A stretch of 64,000 nucleotides of DNA from Butyrivibrio sp. VCB2006 (GCF_000420945.1 NZ_ATVX01000018.1:1-64000), one strand, 5' to 3'; shown: positions 50,449 to 60,280, counted from the first letter of the stretch. Notes: generated from the letters alone by a model not told the origin. Made by a program: numbers and translations.

Positions 50449-52710
50449 ATGAAGAAGTACAACAGAGTAATCGCTTTACTTGCTGCTACATCTATGACAG
50501 CTACACTTATGGCTGGATGCGGCAAGACAGAAGCTCCTGCACAGACAGATACACCTGCGCAGACAACAGAGTCTACTGATACAGCTGCAACAGAGGCTAC
50601 TGTAGCAGAGGAGACTACAGAGGTTGATTCAAACCTCCCATCACTTGTAGGCGTTGAGCCAGATACTCGTCTTGCTTCTGAAGCTTATTCAGAGCTTTGG
50701 GATGTAGACAGCTATCAGACAGAGTCATCAGAGCTCTACAATAGAGCGCTTGGTGAGTACTATGAGACATACCAGAAGGCACTTGAGGCTGACAACCTTT
50801 CAGAGCGTTATGCTCTTCAGGCTGTTGCTGAGGCTAAGCTTCTTGAGTCTGGTGTATTCATTCCACTTTCAACTCGTGGTGGTAACTACGCTATCACACG
50901 TATGGCTCCTGGTTCAGTAACAACAACTCTTTGGGGCAACGACGATGAGAGATGGCATAATGCTCTTATTACAACAGAGCTTATTGCTTCTGAAGATATT
51001 CAGGCTCTCAGAGATATGCTCAAGGAGCTTAGAGGTACAGGCACATATGTAGAAAAGGCTAAAGAGTACCTTGCAGACAAGGGCTATACATTAAAGGATT
51101 CTTACAACTATCCTAGTTCATCAGACCCTGTAACATGGGACGTACTTGCTACATCAAGACAGGCTGATTCAAGAATTCTTATTCAGCTCTATGATGGACT
51201 TACAGAGTACGACGTAGAGAACGTTCAGCAGCCTGCACTTGCAGAGAGCTGGGAAGTATCTGATGACGGACTTACATACACATTCCACATTCGTGAGGGT
51301 GTTAAGTGGGTTGACGCTCAGGGTAGAGAAGTTGCTGATCTTACAGCAGACGATTTCGTAGCTGGTATGCAGCACATGATGGACGCTATGGGTGGTCTTG
51401 AGTACCTCGTTCAGGGCGTTATCAAGGGTGCAGATGCTTATATTAACGGTGAGACAACTGATTTCGCAGAAGTTGGTGTTAAGGCTGTTGATGATTACAC
51501 ACTTGAGTACACACTTGAGCAGAAGACTCCTTACTTCATGACAATGCTCAGCTATGGTGTATTTGCTCCTCTTTCAAGATCATACTATGAAGGACAGGGC
51601 GGACAGTTCGGTCAGGGCGCTTCAGCTGGTCAGTATGGTACAGATAAGGATCACATCGCTTACTGTGGACCATTCATCATCACAAGCTTCACTGAGAAGA
51701 ACTCAATCGTATTCAAGGCTAATCCACTTTACTGGAACAAGGACAACCAGGAAATCAAGACTCTTACATATGTATTCGAAGATGGTACAGATGTAACAAA
51801 GACATACAACGATACACTTGCTGGTACAGTTGACGGATGCGGACTTAACACATCAACAATCGAGTCTGCTAAGGCTGACGGAACTTTTGATAAGTATAAG
51901 TACACATCTAACACAGATGCTACAACATTCAACGGATTCCTTAACATCAACCGTAAGTCATTTGCAAACTCTAACGATGCTACAGTAGCAGTTTCTGAGA
52001 AGACTGTTTACGAAGGACAGAGAACAACTATCGCTATGCAGAACCAGAACTTCAGACTTGCTGTTTGCTCAGCTCTTGACAGAGCAGCTTACAACGCTCA
52101 GACACAGGGTGAAGATCTTAAGCTCATGAGCCTTAGAAACTCTTATGTTCCTGGTAACTTCGTAAGCCTCGAAGAGGATGTTACAATCGACATCAACGGA
52201 ACAGCTACAACATTCCCAGCTGGTACCTACAATGGTGAGATCACACAGGCTCAGATCGATGCTGATGGTGTAAGCCTTAAGGTTTGGGATGCAGATACAC
52301 AGTCTTCAGACGGATTTGATGGATGGTATAATCCTACAGCAGCTAAGGAAAACCTTGCTAAGGCAACAGAAGAACTTGCAGCTCAGGGTGTAGAGATTTC
52401 TAAAGAGAATCCTATCCAGATCGACCTTCCTTACTTCGCTGGTTCTGAGGTATACACAAACAGAGCTAACGCATTCAAGCAGTCACTTGAGACAGTACTT
52501 GATGGCGCGGTTGTAATCAACCTTGTTAAGTGCGAGTCAGCTGATGACTGGTACTATGCAGCTTACTACCCAGAGACAGGTTACGAGTTCAACTGCGATA
52601 TGTGTGACGTATCCGGTTGGGGTCCTGACTATGGTGATCCTCAGACATACCTTGATACAATGCTTCCTGACTATGCAGGATACATGGTTAAGAGTATTGG
52701 TATCTTCTAA
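50449..52710 (+). CDS. oppA: Oligopeptide-binding lipoprotein, apparently circularly permuted
   Basis: The 753-residue SBP_bac_5 protein has a lipoprotein signal with lipobox LMAGC (C24) and a Thr/Glu-rich linker. The usual OppA start (Y-D-G-L, ALAESWEVSDDGLTYTFHIREGVKW) comes only at about residue 220. The protein stops soon after GWGPDYGDPQTYLDTML, where normal OppA proteins continue for about 80-110 residues. Instead, residues about 85-165 (SELYNRALGEY, YALQAVAEAKLLESGVFIPL, then a GGNYAITR-like strand) resemble that missing C-terminal lobe. This is best explained by circular permutation. GGAGGA lies 5 bp before the ATG. It binds extracellular peptides for the OppBCDF importer downstream. 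Confidence 0.88.
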   Translation: MKKYNRVIALLAATSMTATLMAGCGKTEAPAQTDTPAQTTESTDTAATEATVAEETTEVDSNLPSLVGVEPDTRLASEAYSELWDVDSYQTESSELYNRALGEYYETYQKALEADNLSERYALQAVAEAKLLESGVFIPLSTRGGNYAITRMAPGSVTTTLWGNDDERWHNALITTELIASEDIQALRDMLKELRGTGTYVEKAKEYLADKGYTLKDSYNYPSSSDPVTWDVLATSRQADSRILIQLYDGLTEYDVENVQQPALAESWEVSDDGLTYTFHIREGVKWVDAQGREVADLTADDFVAGMQHMMDAMGGLEYLVQGVIKGADAYINGETTDFAEVGVKAVDDYTLEYTLEQKTPYFMTMLSYGVFAPLSRSYYEGQGGQFGQGASAGQYGTDKDHIAYCGPFIITSFTEKNSIVFKANPLYWNKDNQEIKTLTYVFEDGTDVTKTYNDTLAGTVDGCGLNTSTIESAKADGTFDKYKYTSNTDATTFNGFLNINRKSFANSNDATVAVSEKTVYEGQRTTIAMQNQNFRLAVCSALDRAAYNAQTQGEDLKLMSLRNSYVPGNFVSLEEDVTIDINGTATTFPAGTYNGEITQAQIDADGVSLKVWDADTQSSDGFDGWYNPTAAKENLAKATEELAAQGVEISKENPIQIDLPYFAGSEVYTNRANAFKQSLETVLDGAVVINLVKCESADDWYYAAYYPETGYEFNCDMCDVSGWGPDYGDPQTYLDTMLPDYAGYMVKSIGIF

Positions 52711-52853
52711 TAAACACTGCGTGTTTATTAGAAAAGATTATGCACAGAAATCCGTAATAACGGATTTCGCGCATGATATTATCTGATTTAGTTTGTAATA
52801 AGATATTGCAAATAAATTGGAGAAAGTGGGAAAAAGTTCTTCCCACTTTCTCC
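52708..52853 (+). other. Hairpin series between oppA and oppB
   Basis: Three stems follow the oppA stop: TAATAAACAC / GTGTTTATTA (52708-52730), AAATCCGT / ACGGATTT with outer ATGC/GCAT (52740-52776), and a 14-bp stem GGAGAAAGTGGGAA / TTCCCACTTTCTCC (52819-52853). The T-tract after the last is weak. Such stems usually protect the 3' end of an abundant binding-protein mRNA and limit read-through. A TATAAT at 52863-52868 and another long inverted repeat (GTGG...CCAC, about 52870-52919) fill the rest of the gap. Confidence 0.7.
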
Positions 52854-52952
52854 ATTCTGTTGTATAATGTTGTGGCTGTGTAACTAAATAATTAATTTTT
52901 TATAAACTTATTTAGCCACATATACAAAATATGTTCTTAAAGGATAGACGCT

Positions 52953-54530
52953 ATGACTAAGTATGTATTGAAAAGACTATTGCATGGATTAATTTCATCC
53001 TTCGTTGTTGTTACTATTGTAATGATAATGATCTATACCATGCTGGACAGAAACCTTATTTTTGCTACTGATAATGTCTTCAAGAACTATGGTAACAATG
53101 AGAAGACAGCATATATGTACAGAAAGTGGGAAGAGTACGGTTATCTGGACCTTATTACCTATAATGATTACCTTCTTGACCTTGTTGATAAGGGGGAACT
53201 CGATGAGGAGACACAGAAGAAGGTTGCTTCTATTGGCAAGAAACCTGAGAACGATTCAGAACTTACAGCTGAGTACGTTCAGAAGTTTAATGATTGGTGT
53301 GCAGCTAACGGATACACTGTAACAAGACTTAATGCCATCATGGTTACACCCAAGAAGTATGCTAATGGTGGTGCGCAGCAGCTTTTCGCAGCTAAGGATC
53401 TTCCTGTTACTCACAGATTAGTTAAATATGTTACAGGACTTATTTCTGTAGATAATATTCATTTCGTTGATGAAGATATTGACCTTGGCAAGAGAGGCCT
53501 TACATTTACACTTCATGACCCGGTTTACGGTGGTGATAAGTTTGCTCCTGCAATTATCGGAAATGGAACATATCATAAATATTTATTATATGTAGATAAG
53601 GTATTCCCTTATTTACACCAGAATTTGGTTACTATTAACCTTGGTAAGTCATATGCAGTAAATGCAGGTATCGATGTATTTGATACCATGACCAAGAAGC
53701 AGGGATCTTATGTTATGTCTACTATGACATTCCCTACAGGCCTTACTGAGGAGTCAGCTGATGACCTTCACTCAGCTACTTTTGTATACGGCTCAATGGC
53801 AGCTAACAAGGTTAATTCAGATAGATTTACAGACGACTATACAAGCGTTTCAACCTACAAGGCTGGTAAGTCTAAGGTTGGATACTCATTTACAATCGGT
53901 ATTATTGAGGTATTCCTTGTTTATCTGTTTGGTATTCCTATGGGTATTCTCATGGCCAAGAAGAAGGACAAGTTTGTTGATAAGCTTGGTACAGCTTACA
54001 TCGTATTTATTACAGCGGTTCCTTCACTGGCATATATTTTCCTGTTCAAGGCTATTGGCGGTAAGATTGGTCTTCCAACAACCTTTGATATGGAATCTAC
54101 AAGTAAGTTGATTTATGTTCTTCCTATTGTTTCACTTGCACTTCCTGCAATCGGAAACATTATGAAGTGGCTTCGTAGATACATGATCGATCAGATGAAT
54201 TCTGATTATGTTAAATTTGCAAGATCCGGTGGTCTTACAGAGGGTGAAATCTTCAGAAAGCATATCCTCAAGAATGCTTCAATTCCTCTTGTACATGGTA
54301 TTCCAGGTCAGATTCTCGGAGCTCTTGTTGGTGCTATTATTACTGAGCGTGTTTATACAGTTCCCGGTGCCGGTAACCTTATGACAATCGCTATTAATCA
54401 GTACGACAACGGTGTAATCGTTGGTATGGCACTGTTTTATTCACTCCTTTCAGTAATTAGTATCATTGCGGGTGATGTACTTATTTCAATAGTAGATCCT
54501 CGTATCAGCTACACTGGAAAAGCTAGGTAA
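52953..54530 (+). CDS. oppB: Oligopeptide ABC transporter permease OppB with large extracytoplasmic insert
   Basis: The 525-residue permease is far longer than E. coli OppB (about 306). TM1 is at about 8-31. Helices resume at about 312 with GYSFTIGIIEVFLVYLFGIPMGIL, and the EAA loop YVKFARSGGLTEGEIFRKHILKNA is intact. The roughly 280-residue loop between TM1 and TM2 contains about 210 extra residues. A comparable enlarged loop is known in AmiC-type permeases of streptococci, so this is a recognised variant that probably docks or gates the binding protein. AAAGGA lies 9 bp before the ATG. Confidence 0.9.
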   Translation: MTKYVLKRLLHGLISSFVVVTIVMIMIYTMLDRNLIFATDNVFKNYGNNEKTAYMYRKWEEYGYLDLITYNDYLLDLVDKGELDEETQKKVASIGKKPENDSELTAEYVQKFNDWCAANGYTVTRLNAIMVTPKKYANGGAQQLFAAKDLPVTHRLVKYVTGLISVDNIHFVDEDIDLGKRGLTFTLHDPVYGGDKFAPAIIGNGTYHKYLLYVDKVFPYLHQNLVTINLGKSYAVNAGIDVFDTMTKKQGSYVMSTMTFPTGLTEESADDLHSATFVYGSMAANKVNSDRFTDDYTSVSTYKAGKSKVGYSFTIGIIEVFLVYLFGIPMGILMAKKKDKFVDKLGTAYIVFITAVPSLAYIFLFKAIGGKIGLPTTFDMESTSKLIYVLPIVSLALPAIGNIMKWLRRYMIDQMNSDYVKFARSGGLTEGEIFRKHILKNASIPLVHGIPGQILGALVGAIITERVYTVPGAGNLMTIAINQYDNGVIVGMALFYSLLSVISIIAGDVLISIVDPRISYTGKAR

Positions 54531-54557
54531 GACAACAATAGATTGGAGATTTTAACA

Positions 54558-55535
54558 ATGGAAAATAAAGATTCTCTTTTTACAGTAGAGGGAATGACAG
54601 ATGAGGAGCTCTTTTCGCTTGTAGATCATAACAGTCTTGACTCTGAGAAGATTACAGCTCCCAGATATTCATACTGGCGTTCAGTATTTCGCGTATTCTT
54701 CAAGAAGAAGATTAACATCGTAATCCTTGCTGTTTTAGCATTTGTTATTTTGTTTGCTTATATTTATCCTTCACTTATAAGCTACGACAGATTCGGAAAT
54801 CTTATGGATGCTTCTGCTAAGCATCTTAAGCCAGGCGCAGCCATTAAGAAGTTTGGATTTAGCATTCATTGGATTCTTGGTACAGGTGCATCAGGACAGT
54901 CAACTTTTGATGCTATCTGGACAGGTTCAAGAATTTCAATTTCCCTGGCGTTTATCTGTGCTGCAATTAACATGACAATCGGTGTACTTGTTGGTGCTAT
55001 TTGGGGATTCAGCAAGAAGATAGATATGATTATGATGGAAGTTTACAATATCGTTGGTAACATTCCAATGATCCTTCTTATCTCTGTACTTGTACTTATC
55101 TTTTCTCCAAGCTTTGGATCAATGGTATTTGCGCTTACATGTACAGGCTGGCTGTTCATTGCATACTTTATCAGAACACAGGTTATTATCATAAGAGATA
55201 GAGAGTACAATCTGGCAAGCCGTTGCCTTGGTACTCCTCTTACAAGAATTGCTACCAAGAATATTTTGCCATTCATGACATCAGTTATAGTTACACTTCT
55301 TGCTGTAGAGATTCCTTCATATATCGGATACGAGGTATTCCTTGCTTATATCGGTATGGGTATGTCAGATATGTCTCTTGGTAGACTTATCTATGAGGCA
55401 GAGAGTGCCATGGTTACTCCTGGTTGGCAGTTCGAGTTCTGGAGCCCGGTTGTAATTGCTTCAATTATCACAGTTGCTCTTTATGTTACAGGACAGAATT
55501 TGGGTGATGCATCAGACCCTAGAACACATATGTAA
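54558..55535 (+). CDS. oppC: Oligopeptide ABC transporter permease OppC
   Basis: The 325-residue permease has an N-terminal cytoplasmic segment (1-45), TM1, an extracytoplasmic loop containing HWILGTGASGQSTFDAIWTGSRISI, and further helices with the cytoplasmic loop EYNLASRCLGTPLTRIATKNILP, the ATPase-coupling EAA motif. Its size is close to normal, unlike its partners. The ATG has TTGGAG 9 bp upstream; a TTG overlapping that site is rejected. Confidence 0.93.
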   Translation: MENKDSLFTVEGMTDEELFSLVDHNSLDSEKITAPRYSYWRSVFRVFFKKKINIVILAVLAFVILFAYIYPSLISYDRFGNLMDASAKHLKPGAAIKKFGFSIHWILGTGASGQSTFDAIWTGSRISISLAFICAAINMTIGVLVGAIWGFSKKIDMIMMEVYNIVGNIPMILLISVLVLIFSPSFGSMVFALTCTGWLFIAYFIRTQVIIIRDREYNLASRCLGTPLTRIATKNILPFMTSVIVTLLAVEIPSYIGYEVFLAYIGMGMSDMSLGRLIYEAESAMVTPGWQFEFWSPVVIASIITVALYVTGQNLGDASDPRTHM

Positions 55536-55549
55536 GGAAACGTAGGAAG

Positions 55550-57316
55550 ATGGAAGATAAGAAAGTATTATTATCAGTTAAAGATTTGGAAGTAAAATTC
55601 CGTGTAAGAGGCCGTATTCTTACAGCTATCCGCGGTATTTCACTTGATATTTACGAGAATGAATCCATTGCTATCGTAGGTGAGTCAGGATCTGGTAAAT
55701 CAGTATTTACCAAGACTTTTGCAGGAATGCTTGATTCTAACGGATTTATCAGCAATGGTGATATCCTTTTCAATGATGACGAGTTATCTAATACAGTTGT
55801 ATTCTTAAATGCAGCCGGCAGAAGAGAACTTAATTCAATTACAGACAGGCTTAATGCTTATTCTTCACTTGAATTTGGTGCAGATACTTACAAGAAGATT
55901 CTTGACCTTGAGTCATCCAAGAGAGCCAAAGAGACTCTTTCAGACGAGCAGGATCAGGAATTTGATAAGAGAATCAAGGATATCAAATTCAAGAAGACAG
56001 AAGAGTTTAACTACAAGCAGACACTTGATCCTAAGAAGGAAAAGGATAAGATCAAGGAGTCTGAGAAAAAGATTAAGCAGTTTGATGCTGATATCTTAGC
56101 AGTAGAGAAGGAAAGAAATGATCTTATTGCTAAGCATAAAGCAGACGTTGCTGCAGATAACACATATCTTGCTGAGTACAACAGAAACATGCAGACTCTC
56201 AAGGATCAGTACAAGAATGAGATCGCTAAGCCTGTTACCAAGACTCAGATTGAGAGAAATGCTGTTATTGCCAAGGAAATTTACCTTTCAGTAGGTAGAT
56301 TTAAATATTCAAAGAGAAGAAAATATGTATCTAAGCTCCTTGCTGATTTCAAGAAAGCTCTTAAGATGGGCGAGGACGTTTCAAATGAGGATGTTAAGAT
56401 TAAACTCTTTGATAACGTTATGTACTGCCAGCTTGTAGAAGAGGCAGAGACTAAGCTTACTGGTAAGATTCATATTAACCTTGCAAGAGTAACAGACCCT
56501 GAGGACTGGGGACAGACTCGTGGTAAGAAAATTGCTACAGTATTCCAGGATCCTATGACATCTCTTAACCCAATTATCACAATTGGTAAGCAGATTACTT
56601 CAATTATCATGAAGCATCAGAACTGCTCAGAGGTAGAAGCTAGGGTACGTGCTATTGAAATCATGAAGAAGGTTGGTATTCCTAATGCAGAGAAGCGCTA
56701 CGATGATTACCCATTCCAGTATTCAGGTGGTATGAGACAGCGTATAGTTATTGCTATTGCTCTTTCATGTCAGCCGAAGATCCTTATCTGTGATGAGCCT
56801 ACAACAGCGCTTGACGTTACAATTCAGGCTCAGATCCTTCAGCTTCTTAAGGATCTTCAGAAGGAATATAACTACACAATCGTATTCATTACTCACGACC
56901 TTGGTGTAGTTGCTAATATTGCAGACAGAGTTGCCGTTCTTTACGGCGGACAGATTGTTGAGCTTGGAACTGTAGAAGATGTATTCTATGATTCAAGACA
57001 CCCATACACATGGGCACTTTTATCATCACTTCCACAGCTTGCTCAGAGAGATACAGAGCTTTACTCAATTACAGGTACACCACCATCACTTTATAACAAG
57101 ATCGTTGGTGACGCATTTGCACCTCGTAATCCATATTGCCTTAAGATTGATACTATTGAAGAACCACCTATGTTTAAGGTTAGTGATACTCATTACGCTA
57201 AGACATGGCTTCTCGATCCAAGGGCGCCAAAGATTGAAAAGCCGGAAATTATCCGGAATATTCATGAGAAGTTCTTAAAGATTTATGATGTTACGGAGGT
57301 TTCTGAAAATGGCTAA
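55550..57316 (+). CDS. oppD: Oligopeptide ABC transporter ATPase OppD with roughly 245-residue insert
   Basis: The 588-residue ATPase is much longer than usual OppD (about 330-360). Walker A is GESGSGKS (44-51). The Q-loop glutamine comes only at 333 in [11 protein letters not shown]. The signature YSGGMRQR, Walker B ILICDEPT and the C-terminal iron-sulfur or peptide-transporter extension are normal. Residues about 78-322, between Walker A and the Q-loop, form an insert rich in Lys, Glu and Asp with coiled-coil character ([17 protein letters not shown] and neighbours). The insert should protrude from the catalytic core. The overlap with oppF is 8 bp. Confidence 0.92.
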   Translation: MEDKKVLLSVKDLEVKFRVRGRILTAIRGISLDIYENESIAIVGESGSGKSVFTKTFAGMLDSNGFISNGDILFNDDELSNTVVFLNAAGRRELNSITDRLNAYSSLEFGADTYKKILDLESSKRAKETLSDEQDQEFDKRIKDIKFKKTEEFNYKQTLDPKKEKDKIKESEKKIKQFDADILAVEKERNDLIAKHKADVAADNTYLAEYNRNMQTLKDQYKNEIAKPVTKTQIERNAVIAKEIYLSVGRFKYSKRRKYVSKLLADFKKALKMGEDVSNEDVKIKLFDNVMYCQLVEEAETKLTGKIHINLARVTDPEDWGQTRGKKIATVFQDPMTSLNPIITIGKQITSIIMKHQNCSEVEARVRAIEIMKKVGIPNAEKRYDDYPFQYSGGMRQRIVIAIALSCQPKILICDEPTTALDVTIQAQILQLLKDLQKEYNYTIVFITHDLGVVANIADRVAVLYGGQIVELGTVEDVFYDSRHPYTWALLSSLPQLAQRDTELYSITGTPPSLYNKIVGDAFAPRNPYCLKIDTIEEPPMFKVSDTHYAKTWLLDPRAPKIEKPEIIRNIHEKFLKIYDVTEVSENG

Positions 57317-58601
57317 TAATTCATTTCCTGAACATGGTCCAATAGATCCGGAAACAGGTAAAGAAGTACTCCTTTCCATTAAGAATATCGATATTACTTT
57401 CGGAAAGGGAGATAACGCTTTCAAGGCTGTTAAGGATGCCAGTTTTGATATTTATAAGGGCGAGACATTCTCACTTGTTGGTGAGTCTGGATCAGGTAAG
57501 ACCACAATCGGTCGTGCCGTTATCAGAGTTAATCCTTGTTCTGCCGGAGAAATCCAGTATAAGGGCGAGAGAATTTCCGGTAAGATTTCTAAGGCTCTTG
57601 ATAGAGAAGTTATCAGAAATATTCAGATGGTATTCCAGGATCCTGCTGCTTCCCTTAACGAGAGAGCAACAGTAGACTATATCATTTCCGAAGGTCTTTA
57701 TAACTTTCATCTGTTTGAGAACGAGGCCGACAGAGTACAGAAGGTTGAGAAGATGATCACAGAGGTTGGTCTTCTTCCTGAGCACCTTACTCGTTACCCT
57801 CATGAGTTCTCCGGTGGACAGAGACAGCGTATTGGTCTTGCAAGAGCTATGGTTATGGAGCCTGAACTTGTTGTTGCGGATGAGCCTATTTCAGCGCTTG
57901 ACGTTTCAATCAGAGCTCAGATTCTGAACCTTCTTAAGAAGTTCCAGAAGGAGAGAGGCGTTTCATATCTCTTCATTGCACACGACCTTTCAATCGTAAG
58001 ATTTATTTCAGACCGTATCGGTGTTATTTATAAGGGTAACATCGTAGAGGTAGCTGAGACAGAAGAGCTTTTCCAGTATCCTCTTCATCCATATACAAAG
58101 TCGCTTATTTCAGCAGTACCTATTCCTGATCCTAAGCTTGAGAAGAACAAGGTTCTCTTCACTTATGATCCATCAGTTCATGACTATTCAGAAGATAAGC
58201 CTGAACTTGTAAACGTAGGTCATAACCACTTTGTATACGGTAACAAGAAGGAAATCGAGGAATACAAGAGACTTCGTGCTGAGAACAAGCCAATTCAGGC
58301 TGTTACAATTGATCCTGAAGAGGCTAAGAAGCAGAGCGCTAAGAACACAGAGTTCATGGGCATAGAAGAAACAGAAAGCAGTGAGATTTTAAGCGCTCCT
58401 ATCCATGATACAGGAAACGTTTGGCTTACAATCCTTTCATTCTTCCTTCCTATTTTAGGACTTATAGCTGCTTTCATTTTCAGAAAGAAGAACTATATCA
58501 GAAATTACAAGAAGTGTAAGAAGGGAGCCCTTGTGGGTCTTGCAGTTAGAGCAGCACTTATATTACTGTTCTGTATTTTCCTTGTTATAGCTACACTTTA
58601 A
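57309..58601 (+). CDS. oppF: Oligopeptide ABC transporter ATPase OppF with membrane-spanning tail
   Basis: The 430-residue ATPase has Walker [11 protein letters not shown]-loop [11 protein letters not shown], signature FSGGQRQR and Walker [10 protein letters not shown]. After the normal OppF end (about residue 300) comes a charged linker, then two hydrophobic helices (about 371-391 and 405-430) separated by a short lysine-rich segment with [11 protein letters not shown] membrane-anchored ATPase subunit is unusual for this family. ACGGAGG within the end of oppD precedes the ATG; an earlier in-frame start lacks a site. Confidence 0.9.
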   Translation: MANNSFPEHGPIDPETGKEVLLSIKNIDITFGKGDNAFKAVKDASFDIYKGETFSLVGESGSGKTTIGRAVIRVNPCSAGEIQYKGERISGKISKALDREVIRNIQMVFQDPAASLNERATVDYIISEGLYNFHLFENEADRVQKVEKMITEVGLLPEHLTRYPHEFSGGQRQRIGLARAMVMEPELVVADEPISALDVSIRAQILNLLKKFQKERGVSYLFIAHDLSIVRFISDRIGVIYKGNIVEVAETEELFQYPLHPYTKSLISAVPIPDPKLEKNKVLFTYDPSVHDYSEDKPELVNVGHNHFVYGNKKEIEEYKRLRAENKPIQAVTIDPEEAKKQSAKNTEFMGIEETESSEILSAPIHDTGNVWLTILSFFLPILGLIAAFIFRKKNYIRNYKKCKKGALVGLAVRAALILLFCIFLVIATL

Positions 58602-58618
58602 TTTAAGTACATTAGTTT

Positions 58619-58676
58619 ATAGCCAATGTCATAAACTCGCATATTATGGGGATTTATTGACATTGGCTATATTTTT
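58619..58676 (+). terminator. Terminator of the opp operon
   Basis: ATAGCCAATGTCA pairs with TGACATTGGCTAT (13 bp); the loop is about 26 nt and ATTTTTG follows. The right arm contains the TTGACA -35 of the next promoter. Confidence 0.85.
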
Positions 58677-58686
58677 GAGCTATATT
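58657..58686 (+). promoter_or_regulatory. Promoter of the yicC-gmk-rpoZ group, nested in the opp terminator
   Basis: TTGACA (58657-58662), an 18-bp spacer and TATATT (58681-58686) predict a start near 58693, exactly at the beginning of a 12-bp leader hairpin. Confidence 0.65.
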
Positions 58687-58690
58687 ATTG

Positions 58691-58733
58691 TTTAGAATTG
58701 CTAGAGGTCTGTGTGCAATAGAGCAATTCTAAA
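58691..58733 (+). promoter_or_regulatory. Leader hairpin upstream of yicC
   Basis: TTTAGAATTGCT (58691-58702) pairs perfectly with AGCAATTCTAAA (58722-58733) around a 19-nt loop, ending 9 bp before the ribosome binding site TAGGAG. A stem at the very 5' end of a message usually protects it from exonucleases; a regulatory role is also possible. Confidence 0.55.
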
Positions 58734-58755
58734 TACTACTTTTAGGAGAATACAT

Positions 58756-59643
58756 ATGGTTTGCAGTATGACTGGCTTTGGTAGATGTGAAGTCACTGAA
58801 GGACAGCGTAAATACACTGTCGAGCTCAAATCTGTTAATAACAGATATCTTGATCTGGGCCTTAAGATGCCCAAAAAGTTCAATGCTTTTGAAGCTAACA
58901 TTCGTTCTGAACTAAAAAACTATATGAAACGTGGTAAAGTTGACGTTTTCATTAGTTATGAAGATTTTTCCGAATCTGACTCCAGGGTAAAATATAATAA
59001 AGCTATTGCAGAAGAATATTACAAGTATTTGAATGAGATGGCTTCAGATTTTGGTCTTGATAATGATGTGAGAATCTCTGTTCTTTCAAGATTTCCTGAA
59101 GTGTTTACCATGGAAGAGGAAGAACTTGACGAAGAGGAAGTTTGGAGTGGACTTAAGAAAGCTATAAATGGAGCCGGTAAGCAGTTCATGGAGTCCAGAG
59201 CCAAGGAAGGTGAATTTCTTTCCAGGGATCTTACAGAGAAGCTTGATGGTATGATGGAGAATGTTGAATTTATTACTGAGCGTTCTCCGGAAATCATTTC
59301 AGAGTACAAGGCTAAGCTTCGTGAGAAGATTGCAGATTTGTTAGAAGATAAGCAGGTTGATGAGAACCGTCTTGCTATGGAAGTTACTATTTATGCTGAC
59401 AAAGTATGCGTAGATGAGGAACTTACCAGGCTCCGTAGCCATATTAAGGCTACCAAGGAAGCTCTTTTAAAGGGAGATGACAAGGAAGGTATTGGTAGAA
59501 AGCTTGATTTCCTTGCTCAGGAAATGAATAGAGAGGCTAACACTATTCTTTCCAAATCTACTGATCTTAAGATATCTGACAGAGGAATCGCACTCAAGAC
59601 AGATATTGAGAAGGTTAGAGAGCAGATACAAAACATAGAGTAA
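58756..59643 (+). CDS. yicC: YicC/YloC family endoribonuclease
   Basis: The 295-residue protein starts MVCSMTGFGR, the family signature, and has ELKSVNNRYLDLGLKMP near the N-terminus. The C-terminal region has LDFLAQEMNREANTILSKS, EVTIYADKVCVDEELTRL and the DUF1732 residues. YicC-type proteins are RNA endonucleases involved in RNA decay. TAGGAG lies 7 bp before the ATG. The order yicC-gmk-rpoZ is widely conserved in Firmicutes, which supports the call. Confidence 0.93.
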   Translation: MVCSMTGFGRCEVTEGQRKYTVELKSVNNRYLDLGLKMPKKFNAFEANIRSELKNYMKRGKVDVFISYEDFSESDSRVKYNKAIAEEYYKYLNEMASDFGLDNDVRISVLSRFPEVFTMEEEELDEEEVWSGLKKAINGAGKQFMESRAKEGEFLSRDLTEKLDGMMENVEFITERSPEIISEYKAKLREKIADLLEDKQVDENRLAMEVTIYADKVCVDEELTRLRSHIKATKEALLKGDDKEGIGRKLDFLAQEMNREANTILSKSTDLKISDRGIALKTDIEKVREQIQNIE

Positions 59644-59659
59644 GATTGAGAGTATTAAA

Positions 59660-60280
59660 ATGAATCGTAAAGGTATTATTATTGTTGTTTCGGGCTTTTC
59701 AGGGGCAGGAAAAGGCACTATAATGAAGGCTCTTACTGCTAAGTATGATCAGTATGCACTTTCTATCTCCGCAACTACCAGGGATCCAAGACCGGGTGAG
59801 CAGAATGGCAGAGAATATTTCTTTGTAAGCAATGAGGAATTTGAAAAACTTATTGCAGAGGATGGATTGATCGAGCATGCCGGATATGTTAATCATTACT
59901 ATGGAACACCCAGAAAGTTTGTAGAAGATAAACTTAAAGCGGGAATTGATGTTATACTAGAAATAGAGATTCAAGGTGCTCTTCAGGTCAAGAAGCAGTA
60001 TCCGGAAGCAGTGCTTCTCTTTGTAATGCCACCTTCAGCAGCAGAGCTTGAGAAGAGACTTAGAGGCAGAGGAACAGAGTCTGATGAAGTTATCAGACAG
60101 AGATTGTCCAGAGCTGTAGAAGAGTCAGTTGGAATTGAGAACTATGATTATATTGTAATTAATGATATACTCGATGATGCTGTCGAAAGAGTTCATGGTA
60201 TAATTACAGCTGCTCATGGAGCTCCTGAGAGAAATGCTGATTTTATAGCAGAAATCAGAGATGAACTTGAAAAATTATAA
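59660..60280 (+). CDS. gmk: Guanylate kinase
   Basis: Gmk phosphorylates GMP to GDP. The 206-residue protein has the P-loop SGFSGAGKGT (11-20), the GMP-binding TTRDPRPGEQNGREYFFVS and the lid LRGRGTES. The length is typical. It lies 16 bp after yicC. Confidence 0.96.
   Translation: MNRKGIIIVVSGFSGAGKGTIMKALTAKYDQYALSISATTRDPRPGEQNGREYFFVSNEEFEKLIAEDGLIEHAGYVNHYYGTPRKFVEDKLKAGIDVILEIEIQGALQVKKQYPEAVLLFVMPPSAAELEKRLRGRGTESDEVIRQRLSRAVEESVGIENYDYIVINDILDDAVERVHGIITAAHGAPERNADFIAEIRDELEKL

Noticed and set aside
52523..52786. A frame-shifted continuation of oppA that could supply the missing C-terminal lobe
   Set aside because: The alternative frame shows no SBP motifs and the downstream DNA is a series of hairpins; the missing lobe is found at the N-terminus.
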